Below, in pieces: positions 8,685-16,996 of a stretch of DNA of 64,000 nucleotides. The notes under the pieces are model-generated. The model did not search any database, was not told where the DNA came from, and saw nothing but the letters and a program-made list of their open reading frames with translations. Source of the stretch: JBBDMW01 sp040878005 (GTDB taxonomy: Bacteria; Chloroflexota; Dehalococcoidia; Lucifugimonadales; Lucifugimonadaceae); NCBI GenBank assembly GCA_040878005.1, contig JBBDMW010000042.1, positions 1 to 64,000 on the forward strand, given 5' to 3'. A program made the position numbers and the translations under genes. Within the stretch, counting starts at the first letter, position 1. Every line of letters starts with the position of its first letter.

Positions 8685-9548
8685 CTACCCGAAGCGCCCG
8701 GTTATGTACGCCTCTGTCCGGTCATCCTTTGGCGTGTTGAACAGGTCGCTGGTTGGACCGTACTCGATCAGTTCGCCGGCCCGCTCATCGTCCATCAGGA
8801 AGAATGCGGTGCTGTCGGACACGCGTGCCGCCTGTTGCATGTTGTGGGTGACGATGACAATGGTGAACCGCTCCCGCAGCTCCCGTATCAGGTCCTCCAC
8901 CCGCTGGGTGGCTATGGGGTCCAGGGCCGAACAGGGCTCGTCCATAAGCAGCACGTCCGGCTCCACTGCCAGCGCCCTGGCGATGCACAGGCGCTGCTGC
9001 TGTCCGCCTGAGAGCGCAGTACCACCCTGCTTGAGTTTGTCCTTGACTTCATCCCAGAGGGCAGCGTCCCGCAACGCCTGCTCCACCACCTCATCCAGCT
9101 CCACTCGGCGCCCCTTGCCGTTCAGCTTCAGCCCCGCGGCCACGTTGTCATAGATGGACATGGTGGGGAACGGGTTGGGCTTCTGGAACACCATGCCGAT
9201 CTTCCGTCGCACGATTACCGGATCTATATCCGCCGCGTAAATGTTCTCGCCATTTACCAGGACCTGCCCCGTAACACTTGCGCCGCGTGCCGTCTCATGC
9301 ATGCGGTTGAGACACCGAAGGAACGTGGACTTGCCGCAGCCGGATGGGCCAATGATCGCGGTCACGCGATACGGCTCAATCGACATGTCGATGGGGCTTA
9401 CCGCGCGGAACTTGCTGTACCACGCTTCGAGCTGCTTAACTTCCACGCCGCGCGCCTCGATGGATTCGACTTCGCCAAAAATCTCGGGTTCTGGCCGGGC
9501 GCCATTTTCGCTTCCTGTGTCTGCAACCGGCTTTGACTGTGTTCGCAT
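8685..9548 (-). CDS. pstB: Phosphate ABC transporter ATP-binding protein PstB
   Basis: A 287-residue ATPase of the high-affinity phosphate importer PstSCAB. Walker A is GPSGCGKST (about residue 69), followed by the PstB-specific LRCLNRM; the Q-loop is GMVFQKPNPFP, the signature LSGGQQQRL, Walker B VLLMDEPCSALDP, and the switch histidine is in VTHNMQQA. It works at the cytoplasmic face with PstC and PstA. It carries about 35 extra N-terminal residues compared with short PstBs. It is the last gene of the pst operon, 25 bp after pstA. No phoU follows; the next gene converges on it from the other strand. Confidence 0.97.
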   Translation of the reverse strand: MRTQSKPVADTGSENGARPEPEIFGEVESIEARGVEVKQLEAWYSKFRAVSPIDMSIEPYRVTAIIGPSGCGKSTFLRCLNRMHETARGASVTGQVLVNGENIYAADIDPVIVRRKIGMVFQKPNPFPTMSIYDNVAAGLKLNGKGRRVELDEVVEQALRDAALWDEVKDKLKQGGTALSGGQQQRLCIARALAVEPDVLLMDEPCSALDPIATQRVEDLIRELRERFTIVIVTHNMQQAARVSDSTAFFLMDDERAGELIEYGPTSDLFNTPKDDRTEAYITGRFG

Positions 9549-9573
9549 AATGCCTCCGAACCTGTTTGATTTG

Positions 9574-10434
9574 TCACTGCTTGATGGACGCGCCCCTGAA
9601 GGCGATGCGTACGAGGGCGATGACGGAAATGGTGATGCCTACAAGGACAAGTGAGCCGGCCCATGCCTGGCGGTGCCAGTCGTCGTACGGGCCGATCGCA
9701 TACGTGTAAATAGCTACGGGCAAAGTGGCGATTGGGTTGGTCAACCCATCATGCCACCACCTGTTGCCCAGGGCCGTAAACAATAGCGGGGCCGTCTCAC
9801 CACCCGCCCTGGCGACGGCCAGCATGAAAGCGGTGATCAGACCCGGAGCGGCTGACGGCACCACAACCCTCAGCACTGTGCGCCACACGGGCACCCCAAG
9901 TGCAAGTGACGCCTCTCGTAATGAAAACGGCACCGTATGAAGTGCAACTTCCGCCGCCCGGGCGAAAATGGGAATCATGATTACCGCAAGCGCAAATCCG
10001 CCCGCGATCGCAGAGAACGTGCCCATGGGCCGCACAATCAGAACGAAGGCGAATATGCCAACCACGATGGACGGCACGCCGGCAAGGGTTTCAATAACGA
10101 ACCGGACGAAATCAGCGAACCATGTGTTGCTGAACTCCGAGAGGTATATGCCGGAGAAGAATCCGAGTGGCAGAGCGATAACGGATGCAATCGCCAGGAC
10201 AATCAGGCTGCCGACAATGGCGTTGCCCATACCTCCGCCCGCCTGACCGGCAGGCCGCGGCAGGTCGGTAAAGAAGTCCAGGTTGATGGCGGTGGCGCCG
10301 TTGATAAAGACGTACCCCAGTATCAGCACGAGCGCCAGCAATGCGCTGCCAGTGGCCGCAACCGTGGCCAGGGTAAATATTGAATTGAACGCTTTCCTGC
10401 GGCGGTAGTTGCCGCTGGTTTCCCGCATGGTCAT
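9574..10434 (-). CDS. pstA: Phosphate ABC transporter permease PstA
   Basis: A 286-residue membrane permease with about six transmembrane segments and the binding-protein-dependent transport loop (SLREASLALGVPVWRTVLRVVVPSAAPGL, about residues 180-208), whose EAA motif contacts PstB. It forms the phosphate channel with PstC. The reading frame is open to 10473, but the ATG at 10434 overlaps the pstC stop codon as ATGA, the usual coupling in this operon, and gives a normal N-terminus. It precedes pstB by 25 bp. Confidence 0.95.
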   Translation of the reverse strand: MTMRETSGNYRRRKAFNSIFTLATVAATGSALLALVLILGYVFINGATAINLDFFTDLPRPAGQAGGGMGNAIVGSLIVLAIASVIALPLGFFSGIYLSEFSNTWFADFVRFVIETLAGVPSIVVGIFAFVLIVRPMGTFSAIAGGFALAVIMIPIFARAAEVALHTVPFSLREASLALGVPVWRTVLRVVVPSAAPGLITAFMLAVARAGGETAPLLFTALGNRWWHDGLTNPIATLPVAIYTYAIGPYDDWHRQAWAGSLVLVGITISVIALVRIAFRGASIKQ

Positions 10435-11423
10435 TGCTGCCCCTCCACGCTGGGACCACGCACCACCGACCACACCAGCAAACGGGCCAGGATATTCACC
10501 AGGAGCGCCACGATCATGAGAACCAGCCCCACGTGTATGAGCGACGAAACATACAGATCATAGGTGGCTTCCCTGAACTCATTGGCAATGAGGCTCGCCA
10601 TGGTGGCGTTCTGCTGCAGGATGGACCATGTCAGCTCAGTCCGGTTGCCAATGACCATGGTCACAGCCATAGTCTCACCGATCGCCCGGGCCAGCCCCAG
10701 GATCACGCCGCCAATGATGCCGGTGCGAGCGTATGGCAGGATGACCTTCCACACCGTTTCCCAACGGGTGGCCCCTATGGCAATCATGCCCTCCTTCTGG
10801 GACTGCGGCACCTGGTAGATGATCTCCCTGGCCACTGCGCTGATGATCGGAACGATCATGACGGCCAGGATGATGCCGGCTGCGAACAGGCTCACACCAT
10901 AGCTGGGACCTTCAAAGATAGGTATCCAGCCAAAGTTATCGACCAAGAACGGATTGACCGTTTCAAGCAGCCAGGGCAGCATCACGAACGCGCCCCAAAG
11001 CCCGAAAACGATCGACGGGATTGCTGCCAGCACATCGACAAGGAACCCGACCGGACCTCGCATCCAACGGGGGCCAACTTCAGTGATGAACAGGGCGATT
11101 CCGACCGCAACCGGCACTGCAAGCACCACTGCTATCAGCGATGACACCAGCGTCCCCACCAGGACGTGCAGAGCGCCGAATTGCCGACTGACCGGGTTCC
11201 ATTCAGTTGACACAATGAACTGGAAGAATCCGAACTCGCGGATGGATTCCAAGGAACCCGTGATCACCTGCACGACTAACAGGGCCGCCAGCAAGAGAAT
11301 CCCAAGGGTGAACATGAGCGCCAAGCCCTTGAAGATCACGTCACCCGGGTTCTGAGAAAACGCCGCCCTGGTCTTCACGACCATATTCGTTACCGTGAGG
11401 CGGTTCGGTGCGGCTATGCGCAT
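10431..11423 (-). CDS. pstC: Phosphate ABC transporter permease PstC
   Basis: A 330-residue permease with about six transmembrane helices. The first spans residues 36-55, and the EAA-type loop is QSQKEGMIAIGATRWETVWKVILPYARTGI (about residues 225-254). AIGETMAVTMVIGN near 268 is typical of PstC. It pairs with PstA in the membrane. The ATG at 11423 is taken as the start, with an AGGAGAC element about 14 bases upstream; a second Met at residue 14 is an alternative. It is separated from pstS by 109 bp containing a 30-bp perfect palindrome. Confidence 0.95.
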   Translation of the reverse strand: MRIAAPNRLTVTNMVVKTRAAFSQNPGDVIFKGLALMFTLGILLLAALLVVQVITGSLESIREFGFFQFIVSTEWNPVSRQFGALHVLVGTLVSSLIAVVLAVPVAVGIALFITEVGPRWMRGPVGFLVDVLAAIPSIVFGLWGAFVMLPWLLETVNPFLVDNFGWIPIFEGPSYGVSLFAAGIILAVMIVPIISAVAREIIYQVPQSQKEGMIAIGATRWETVWKVILPYARTGIIGGVILGLARAIGETMAVTMVIGNRTELTWSILQQNATMASLIANEFREATYDLYVSSLIHVGLVLMIVALLVNILARLLVWSVVRGPSVEGQQ

Positions 11424-11448
11424 CCGTTCATCTCTTGTCTCCTGTTGG

Positions 11449-11505
11449 CCACCATGGTGGCATCACAATGCCCCTGGGGAGCGCCGGGATATCCCGGCGC
11501 TCCCC
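11449..11505. repeat. Two perfect palindromes in the pstS-pstC gap
   Basis: Between pstS and pstC lie GCCACCATGGTGGC (11449-11462) and a 30-bp perfect palindrome at 11476-11505 whose left half is GGGGAGCGCCGGGAT. In the transcript the second folds into a very strong GC hairpin directly after the pstS stop. Such structures often protect the 3' end of a highly expressed binding-protein mRNA or terminate part of the transcripts. There is no T-run after it, so partial processing is more likely than simple termination. The function is inferred. Confidence 0.7.
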
Positions 11506-11532
11506 ATTGGAAAGTCAACGGCCAGGTCCTGG

Positions 11533-12780
11533 TCAGGGCAGCATGGTTTCCCAGACCGGTTCGCCGTTGAAGGTAACCGTCTTCAAAGCCTCCTTCGCCA
11601 TGTCAATGACGAGTGGGTCAAGCGGAGCGTAGTCAAGATCGGCGTGGTACTGCTGACCGCCTTCCTGGTCCAGGCTCCACAACGTGTACCGGATCAGTTC
11701 CTGCGCACGCTCCAGGTTCATCTGTTGAAGGACGTTTAATTCCTGGTAGATGAGGTACCACGTGAACCCTGCTGCCGGGAAGGAATCCTCGCCTGGGGCG
11801 TCGACCACACGGGCTTCCATGTTCTCCGGAAACTCTCCCGCCGCGATCATGCCGCCCGCTGCAGCGCTGACGGACTCTAGGTTGGGCTCGATGAAGTTTC
11901 CCTCCCTGTTCTGAAGGTGACCGACGGCCAGGTCGTTCTGAGTAGCGTAGGCCAGCTCCACATATCCGACTGCACCGGGGATTTGCCTGATCTGATTGGC
12001 GACGCCTTCGTTTCCGTTTGCGCCGATGCCGGTGGGCCACTGGACCGATGTGGCGGTCCCAACCTCGGAGTTCCACTCCTCGCTCACGTTGGATAGGTAG
12101 TCCACCCAGATGAACGTAGTGCCCGAGCCATCTGAGCGGTGAATCACCGCTATGTTCCTATCCGGCAGTTCAACATCGGGGTTGTCCTCGGCCAACCGAG
12201 GGTCATTCCAATTGGTTATGTCCCCCAGGAAAATGCCCGCAATCGTCTCCGACGTGAACCTTACCTGCGGGTTGCCCGGCAGATTATATGCAGGCACCAC
12301 AGAGCCCATGGCGATCGGCACGTGGAGCACGCGGCTCCCTGCCTGCTCCTTCTGCTCGTCATTCATCGGGCCGTCGGTGCCGCCAAAGTCCACCGTCTTC
12401 TCGATCACCTGGCGAATGCCGCCGCCAGAGCCGATGCTTGAGTAGTTCACCTGCAAGCCTGAGTTGAGCTGGTTGTATGACTCAGCGAACTGCGAGTACA
12501 GGACGAACGGGAATGTGGCACCCGCTCCGTTCAGCGTCATGTCCCGGTCAGTGGTAAAGGGGATGTCATCTATATCCCCGTTGCCTCCCCCGTTCTGACC
12601 ACTGTTAGGTGTGGACGTTGGAGCACCGCCACTCGGCGTGGCGGTGGGATCTCCTCCGCCTGTGCCGGTCGTCGGCGTCGCGGGATCATCGCCTCCGCAC
12701 GCGGCAACGGCCAACACGAACACTGCAACCACCATGAGGGTCCATGGCTTCGACAGTCTCTTGAAAATACCTTGCTTCAT
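11533..12780 (-). CDS. pstS: Phosphate-binding lipoprotein PstS
   Basis: A 415-residue phosphate-binding protein. An N-terminal hydrophobic segment ends in a lipobox (LAVAAC, Cys near residue 28), followed by a Thr/Pro/Gly-rich linker (about residues 30-75) and the PstS domain starting LNGAGATFPFVLYSQFAE. Phosphate-contacting segments include SIGSGGG, DFGGTDGPMN and HRSDGSGTTF. It is anchored outside the membrane and delivers phosphate to PstCA. The ATG at 12780 is chosen because it begins the signal peptide; a longer frame to 12894 would add 38 residues without one. A PhoB-type promoter lies about 100 bases upstream. Confidence 0.96.
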   Translation of the reverse strand: MKQGIFKRLSKPWTLMVVAVFVLAVAACGGDDPATPTTGTGGGDPTATPSGGAPTSTPNSGQNGGGNGDIDDIPFTTDRDMTLNGAGATFPFVLYSQFAESYNQLNSGLQVNYSSIGSGGGIRQVIEKTVDFGGTDGPMNDEQKEQAGSRVLHVPIAMGSVVPAYNLPGNPQVRFTSETIAGIFLGDITNWNDPRLAEDNPDVELPDRNIAVIHRSDGSGTTFIWVDYLSNVSEEWNSEVGTATSVQWPTGIGANGNEGVANQIRQIPGAVGYVELAYATQNDLAVGHLQNREGNFIEPNLESVSAAAGGMIAAGEFPENMEARVVDAPGEDSFPAAGFTWYLIYQELNVLQQMNLERAQELIRYTLWSLDQEGGQQYHADLDYAPLDPLVIDMAKEALKTVTFNGEPVWETMLP

Positions 12781-12879
12781 ATCTTGTGGCTTCTCCCAGA
12801 TTTGGCGGCTCTGGTTGTAGTTTTCCTTCAGTTGCCTCACAGGGCTTTTGCCGCCGCACCCGGATAGTGGAGTGCCAGC

Positions 12880-12917
12880 ATTAATACGTTCCAAACTTTT
12901 CGTTAACGCAGCGTTAA
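12880..12917 (-). promoter_or_regulatory. Predicted PhoB-activated promoter of pstS
   Basis: Read on the minus strand, TTTAAC and GTTAAC occur as direct repeats exactly 11 bp apart (GTTAA on the plus strand at 12902-12906 and 12913-12917). After a further 15 bp comes a TATTAAT -10 element (12880-12886). The repeats sit where a -35 box would be, the classic arrangement for PhoB/PhoP activation, and the spacing equals one helical turn. The start of transcription would be near 12873, about 95 bases before the pstS ATG. The same combination occurs upstream of phoB. Confidence 0.6.
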
Positions 12918-13153
12918 ATATCGACTGTGGCAGGCGTCACAATGGCTCAATTTCCAGGCTTTGGGAGGTTTCATGGGATATTGAGCCGCTCCAGTGTTAA
13001 CTGGCGTACTTGGGAGAGGTGCAGGGCAGAGACGCTCGCACACGACAAAACGACCCTCAATTGATCCGCCTCATAGCCCCTGTACCAGTAACGAGATGAC
13101 ATGCGCTGGCAAGCGAAGAAACATGAAACGGCCGGCAACAGCGAAAGGGTTTC
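12918..13153. other. Intergenic region between phoR and the pstS promoter
   Basis: No gene is seen. It contains one more GTTAAC half-site near 13004 but no 11-bp repeat partner. No clear terminator for phoR was found. Confidence 0.4.
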
Positions 13154-14491
13154 CTACCTTCGCAGCGGCAGAGTGACAGTAAATGTAGCGCCCATCCCGG
13201 GGCTGCTCTCGGCTGTAATCCCGCCGCCATGGGCCTGGACTATGTGCTTGGCGATGGCGAGGCCCAGACCGGACCCACCATCATTCCTGGCCGGATTTGC
13301 CTTAAAGAATCGTTCAAATATGTGTGGCAGGTGTTCCGGGGCGATGCCCGCGCCTGTATCAGACACCTGGAGTCGTATGGCGTCGTTGACAGGCACTGCG
13401 CCCAAACATATTGACCCGCCTCTTGGCGTTGCCTTGAGAGCGTTTGCCACCAGGTTTGTCAGGACGTGTTCCATCTTGTCCCTGTCTGCCGTGACCATGG
13501 GGGTATCTTCGGGGAATTCCACGCGTAACAAAACGCCCAGTTCATTGGCCTGGGGATGAAAGCGGTCTGCGACTGACCGGAGGAGCCGGCCGACGTCCAC
13601 CGGCGCCAGGTGCAACGGAGTCTGGCCGGATTCCAGGCGTGAAAGCTCCAGCATTTCGCTGACCATCACGTCCATGCGGGCGACATCTTCTACTATGCGC
13701 CGCAGGAAATCAGCCGCCACCTCCGGATCAGCCATCGCGCCGCGTTGTAGAGTCTCCGCAGATGCCCTGACTGCCGCAATGGGAGTCCGCAGCTCGTGCG
13801 AAGCATTGCTGAAGAACTCTCTCCGGGTGACATCCACGCGCCGGATCTCCGTCAGGTCGTTGATCAGCAGCAGTGCCCGCCCCTCGCCATCAACTCTCCC
13901 GGCCAACGGCGTGGCGAGAGCCTGTACGAACCGGCGCAGATCGTACAGTTCAACCTGGGCCTGCCGCGGCTCCCGCATCTCTGCGCACTCTATGGCAATG
14001 CGGTTGATCTCGTAGTTGCGTGTCAGACTAGTGAGGAGCTGCCCTGCCCTGAAAGATGCCGGTGTTCCCAGGATGTTCATGGCAGCGGCGTTCGCCGACT
14101 CAACGGCGCCGTCCTCGCCAACGACCACCACGCCTTCCTGCATCGCATCAAGTATTGAAGCCAGGCGGGCGCGCTCCCCAGCCTCAATGTCCACGAGCCT
14201 ACCCAGCCGGTCTGACATCCGATTGACCGCCCGCGTCATGCGGTGCAATTCTGCGGGCCCCTCTGGCTCAAGCCGGTAGTGGCGGTCGACTGAGCCGATC
14301 CTGAGGATTCCCTCGGTTACTGAGCCAAGCAGCGCACTCAGGCGGCTGCCCGTCCACAGGGCGGCCACAATGCCAATAAGACCGGATATGACCGCCCCCG
14401 GAACGCCCCAGACCAGGGTAGATGCAGTGACCATCACGGTTAGTGCTATCGCTTCGGCCAGGATTTGCCATCTAAGCGCCCAGCTAGTCAC
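13154..14491 (-). CDS. phoR: Phosphate-regulon sensor histidine kinase (PhoR-like)
   Basis: A 445-residue membrane kinase. Two transmembrane segments lie within residues 7-47 with almost no extracytoplasmic loop. They are followed by a HAMP linker (about 50-105), a PAS domain (about 108-205), the dimerisation/phosphoacceptor helix with FFSNASHELRTPIAAVRAS (His near residue 232), and the ATPase domain with NLVANALKAT, DTGAGI and GSGLGLAIAKHIV. The lack of a sensor domain outside the cell fits PhoR, which senses through the Pst transporter. The start is GTG at 14491 with GAGG upstream. It lies 33 bp after phoB on the same strand, ahead of the pst genes. Confidence 0.92.
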   Translation of the reverse strand: MTSWALRWQILAEAIALTVMVTASTLVWGVPGAVISGLIGIVAALWTGSRLSALLGSVTEGILRIGSVDRHYRLEPEGPAELHRMTRAVNRMSDRLGRLVDIEAGERARLASILDAMQEGVVVVGEDGAVESANAAAMNILGTPASFRAGQLLTSLTRNYEINRIAIECAEMREPRQAQVELYDLRRFVQALATPLAGRVDGEGRALLLINDLTEIRRVDVTRREFFSNASHELRTPIAAVRASAETLQRGAMADPEVAADFLRRIVEDVARMDVMVSEMLELSRLESGQTPLHLAPVDVGRLLRSVADRFHPQANELGVLLRVEFPEDTPMVTADRDKMEHVLTNLVANALKATPRGGSICLGAVPVNDAIRLQVSDTGAGIAPEHLPHIFERFFKANPARNDGGSGLGLAIAKHIVQAHGGGITAESSPGMGATFTVTLPLRR

Positions 14492-14524
14492 AATTCATTG
14501 CCTCGGCGCGGCGCTCATGGATTC

Positions 14525-15319
14525 TCAGGCTGAGAACCTGTAGCCAACCCCGCGCACCGTCTGAAGCCGCTCCGGGTTTGCCGCGTCCTGTTCTATCTTC
14601 ATACGCAGCCACCGGACATGCACGTCCACCGTGCGGGTATCGCCAGCATAATCGTAGCCCCAAACCTCTTGGAGCAACTGGTCGCGTGAGAACACCCGGC
14701 TGGGCCTAGCGGCCATGAACACCAGCAGGTCAAACTCTCTTGGCCTCAGCGCCAACGCCTTTCCGTGCAGGTGCACGCTGCGGGAGGCAGGATCTATCTC
14801 AAGCCCGCCCACAGATATCAACTCTGTCTTGTCAGAGTCCTCCCGGCGAGCCTTCAGCATCTCTACCCGCCGCAAGTGAGCGCTGATCCTGGCGAGCAGT
14901 TCACGCACACTGAAAGGCTTCGTAACGTAGTCGTCTGCTCCGACTTCGAGGCCCACGACCCTGTCCACCTCAGCGTCACGTGCCGTCAGCACAAGAATGG
15001 GAACCACGCTTCCGTCCAGCCGGAGAGCACGACAGACCTCCAGGCCGCCCATAACAGGGAGCATGAGGTCCAGGACTATCAGGTCCGGCTTCCTCTTCCT
15101 TGCGAGGTTCAGGGCTTCGCCGCCGTCACCCGCGACCATGACCTCATAGCCCTCAGCAACAAGGTTGTAACGCAGGGCCTCCTGCAGGTTGCGGTCGTCT
15201 TCAACTACAAGCACTCGCTTGCGGCCGGACGGAGCGGCAGGCGTAGTGTCAGCCCGTGCGGTTTTGTCCATGGCTGATACGGCTTCGGGGGTGGTGTGGC
15301 AGACGGTTGATGTTTCCAT
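14525..15319 (-). CDS. phoB: OmpR/PhoB-family response regulator
   Basis: A 264-residue regulator. The receiver domain begins VLVVEDDRNLQEAL with the acidic pair, the phosphoacceptor Asp is in LIVLDLMLPVMGG (about residue 84), Thr is in VLTARD and Lys in YVTKPFS. A winged-helix DNA-binding domain follows, with LRPREFDLLVFMAARPSRVFSRDQLLQEVWGYD and the C-terminal RTVRGVGYRF. It is the partner of the kinase immediately downstream and presumably activates pstS and its own promoter. Two ATG starts are possible, 15319 or 15271; neither has a strong ribosome binding site, and the first is reported. The N-terminal 35 residues before the receiver domain are unusual and may be partly untranslated. Confidence 0.93.
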   Translation of the reverse strand: METSTVCHTTPEAVSAMDKTARADTTPAAPSGRKRVLVVEDDRNLQEALRYNLVAEGYEVMVAGDGGEALNLARKRKPDLIVLDLMLPVMGGLEVCRALRLDGSVVPILVLTARDAEVDRVVGLEVGADDYVTKPFSVRELLARISAHLRRVEMLKARREDSDKTELISVGGLEIDPASRSVHLHGKALALRPREFDLLVFMAARPSRVFSRDQLLQEVWGYDYAGDTRTVDVHVRWLRMKIEQDAANPERLQTVRGVGYRFSA

Positions 15320-15417
15320 GCGCAGTATAGGTCAACTGTTCATATGCATTGTGGCCGAAGAGAACCTTTCACGCTGGAGCGCAATCAGCGCGCTCGTCTG
15401 CATGTCCGGCTTTGTTT

Positions 15418-15454
15418 ATTAATACTGGCAGCCTGTTGTTAACAAATTCTTAGC
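15418..15454 (-). promoter_or_regulatory. Predicted autoregulated promoter of phoB
   Basis: On the minus strand GCTAAG (15449-15454) and GTTAAC (15438-15443) lie 11 bp apart, followed after 13 bp by TATTAAT (15418-15424). This is the same arrangement as at pstS. Transcription would start near 15411, about 90 bases before the first phoB ATG. The match suggests that PhoB controls its own gene. Confidence 0.55.
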
Positions 15455-15689
15455 GTCGCAAAGAATCACACCAGTCTTTTATACGTAAGGCTGGCCTAAA
15501 GGATATTCAAGGCAGCCGTCAGCCCGGCGCCGGGGTACCAGGCAGCTATGGGGGTACTGCTGGAGTGAAGTGCCCAGAAACCAAGTAGGGAAAATTGAGT
15601 GGCACGAGGACAATGCTCGAGAGTGAAACCGTACTCGAAGCCTCCCGGAACATACCTACGCATAGAGCCGTCCATGCCCTATAAGATCA
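15455..15689. other. Intergenic region between phoB promoter and GYD gene
   Basis: About 235 bp with no supported gene, RNA or terminator. Confidence 0.4.
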
Positions 15690-15995
15690 TCAATCGTCGT
15701 CCAGGCCTGCCTGCATGAAGCCGGTAAATTCAGCGGTGGTTACGGCAGGAAGCGTGCAGGTAACCATTGTCCCGCGGGAACCCAGGTCCATGGCCACCCT
15801 GTACATGGCCCCCAGGTCCGGCGTTTCCAGTATGGTGGCGAAGTCATACTCGCCCATCAGTGCGAACTGGTCCAGCACGCGGCAGCCGGCATCCTCAACC
15901 TCTTCATTCACCTCTATTATCCGCTCCGGGTAAGCCGCTACCCGGTCCCGGCCCCGCTCGGTCAACCTGGAAAGCATCATGAATAGTGGCATCAT
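15690..15995 (-). CDS. GYD domain-containing protein
   Basis: A 101-residue protein matching the GYD family, a small ferredoxin-like (dimeric alpha-beta barrel) fold. It opens with LFMMLSRLTERGRDRVAAYPERI and has the central DQFALMGEYDFATILETPD stretch containing Gly-Glu-Tyr-Asp (about residues 48-52), the position of the family's GYD signature. The function of GYD proteins is not established. The start is ATG at 15995 behind a run of seven G. A 37-residue membrane peptide lies 36 bp upstream on the same strand and is probably cotranscribed. Confidence 0.85.
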   Translation of the reverse strand: MMPLFMMLSRLTERGRDRVAAYPERIIEVNEEVEDAGCRVLDQFALMGEYDFATILETPDLGAMYRVAMDLGSRGTMVTCTLPAVTTAEFTGFMQAGLDDD

Positions 15996-16031
15996 TAGCC
16001 CCCCCGGACACTCAAAGACCTGAGGAACGGG

Positions 16032-16145
16032 TTACCCCACTCCCAGGAGAGAAATCACAACGGTCACACCTATCGAGATTATGAAACCGGCCGCGACGAG
16101 CGTCAGGGCAGCCAGTACCCTGGCATTTTGCTCTGCGCGATTCAT
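16032..16145 (-). CDS. 37-residue single-span membrane peptide
   Basis: A short open frame with a GAGGTGGTG ribosome binding site eight bases before its ATG at 16145. The product begins MNRAEQNARVLAALTLVAAG and continues as one hydrophobic stretch of about 25 residues ending LLGVG, so it is a single transmembrane helix with a short charged cytoplasmic head. It lies 36 bp before the GYD gene in the same direction, suggesting one operon. The family is unknown. Good ribosome binding site, operon position and composition support it; its length alone cannot. Confidence 0.55.
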   Translation of the reverse strand: MNRAEQNARVLAALTLVAAGFIISIGVTVVISLLGVG

Positions 16146-16705
16146 GGCGTCACCACCTCATGCTCCTGGTAAACCGGGCGTCCAGCCTGCAAAGTGGAGG
16201 AGACGGGCGCGATCAGCGACAAAGGTTGGGACTTGCCAGGCGCCCGGCGAGAGCCACCGGCGAAGGCCGGACATCATTTTCAACCTGCGCGGTAACGTAA
16301 TGTCCCCGGGCACCAGATCGGTACATAAAAGGTTGGATTCTTGTCACGAAGTCGCCGCGCCGTGGGGTACGGGCGCCAACCAGGGCGTTTAGGGGCAAAG
16401 CGATACCGCACCTAATGTTTTTGAGAGTGCGTGCAATCAGGTTCCCCAACCAGGCGCAGCGGAACAATGGCTTACGACCTTCACAAGACCGGGAATGGCC
16501 ACATGTGGCTTCAATGCGCGCCTCACTTCCAGACCAAGATGGGTCGCCCATTTAGGTGACATCACAACGGTCTCACGTATCAGTGTTATGTCTTCGTTCA
16601 GGTGACGCACCTTGCATGGATTACCCCTAGCTTGGGACACAAGCCCAACGCACTGGCTAAAAAAGGGATGACAGGCCGCCAGTTAAACTCAAGAAGGGGA
16701 TTGCC
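16146..16705. other. Intergenic region upstream of the first RiPP-like gene
   Basis: About 560 bp without a convincing gene; short open frames here have no recognisable product. It should carry the promoter of the peptide gene at 16706. A small inverted repeat (TTGGG...CCCAA, near 16632-16648) is visible, and an AGAAGGGG ribosome binding site lies at the right end. Confidence 0.45.
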
Positions 16706-16918
16706 ATGGAAGTGCGGATGAACTACGAATCGCCGAGGCTGACGTCCTTCGGCAGGGTGTCGGCTCTCACCGCCAGCTCATTCAAGTGCACGGGTGGGTC
16801 CGACGCCTTCTACGCCAGCCAGCGGACTGGCATCGAGCCAGCGGGCGGCGAGACCATCTACGACGAGACGACCGGTGAGGTCATCTCGAGCGACGAGTGC
16901 TCGCCGTTCACGACGTAG
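16706..16918 (+). CDS. RiPP-like precursor peptide with lasso-type leader (copy 1)
   Basis: A 70-residue peptide. Residues 7-22 read YESPRLTSFGRVSALT, which fits the Y-x-x-P-x-L-x3-G-x5-T leader motif that lasso peptide precursors present to their recognition protein. The part after Thr22 is ASSFKCTGGSDAFYASQ, then an acidic tail ending SSDECSPFTT. A paralogue at 20915 shares the leader and the F-x-C-x-G-G-S core. A canonical lasso ring needs Asp or Glu at core position 7-9; here the Asp is one or more residues late, so the product class is open. No B or C maturation enzyme is in the window. ATG at 16706 with GAAGGGG upstream; a strong terminator follows. Confidence 0.7.
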   Translation: MEVRMNYESPRLTSFGRVSALTASSFKCTGGSDAFYASQRTGIEPAGGETIYDETTGEVISSDECSPFTT

Positions 16919-16946
16919 TAGCGTCGGCTCTGGCAGGACGCAAAAC

Positions 16947-16981
16947 GAAACCGCCCCGGCCGTTCTGGCCGGGGCGGTTTC
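16947..16981. terminator. Bidirectional intrinsic terminator
   Basis: A perfect 15-bp stem (left half GAAACCGCCCCGGCC) with the 5-base loop GTTCT. A-tracts on the left and T-tracts on the right are part of the stem, so it can end transcription from the RiPP-like gene on the plus strand and from the universal stress protein gene, whose stop is 16 bp away on the other strand. Confidence 0.85.
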
Positions 16982-16996
16982 ACGTTAACCTGCTTA

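Noticed and set aside
16706..16918. Calling the peptide a confirmed lasso peptide
   Set aside because: The leader fits, but the core lacks the ring-closing acid at position 7-9 and no maturation enzymes are in the window.
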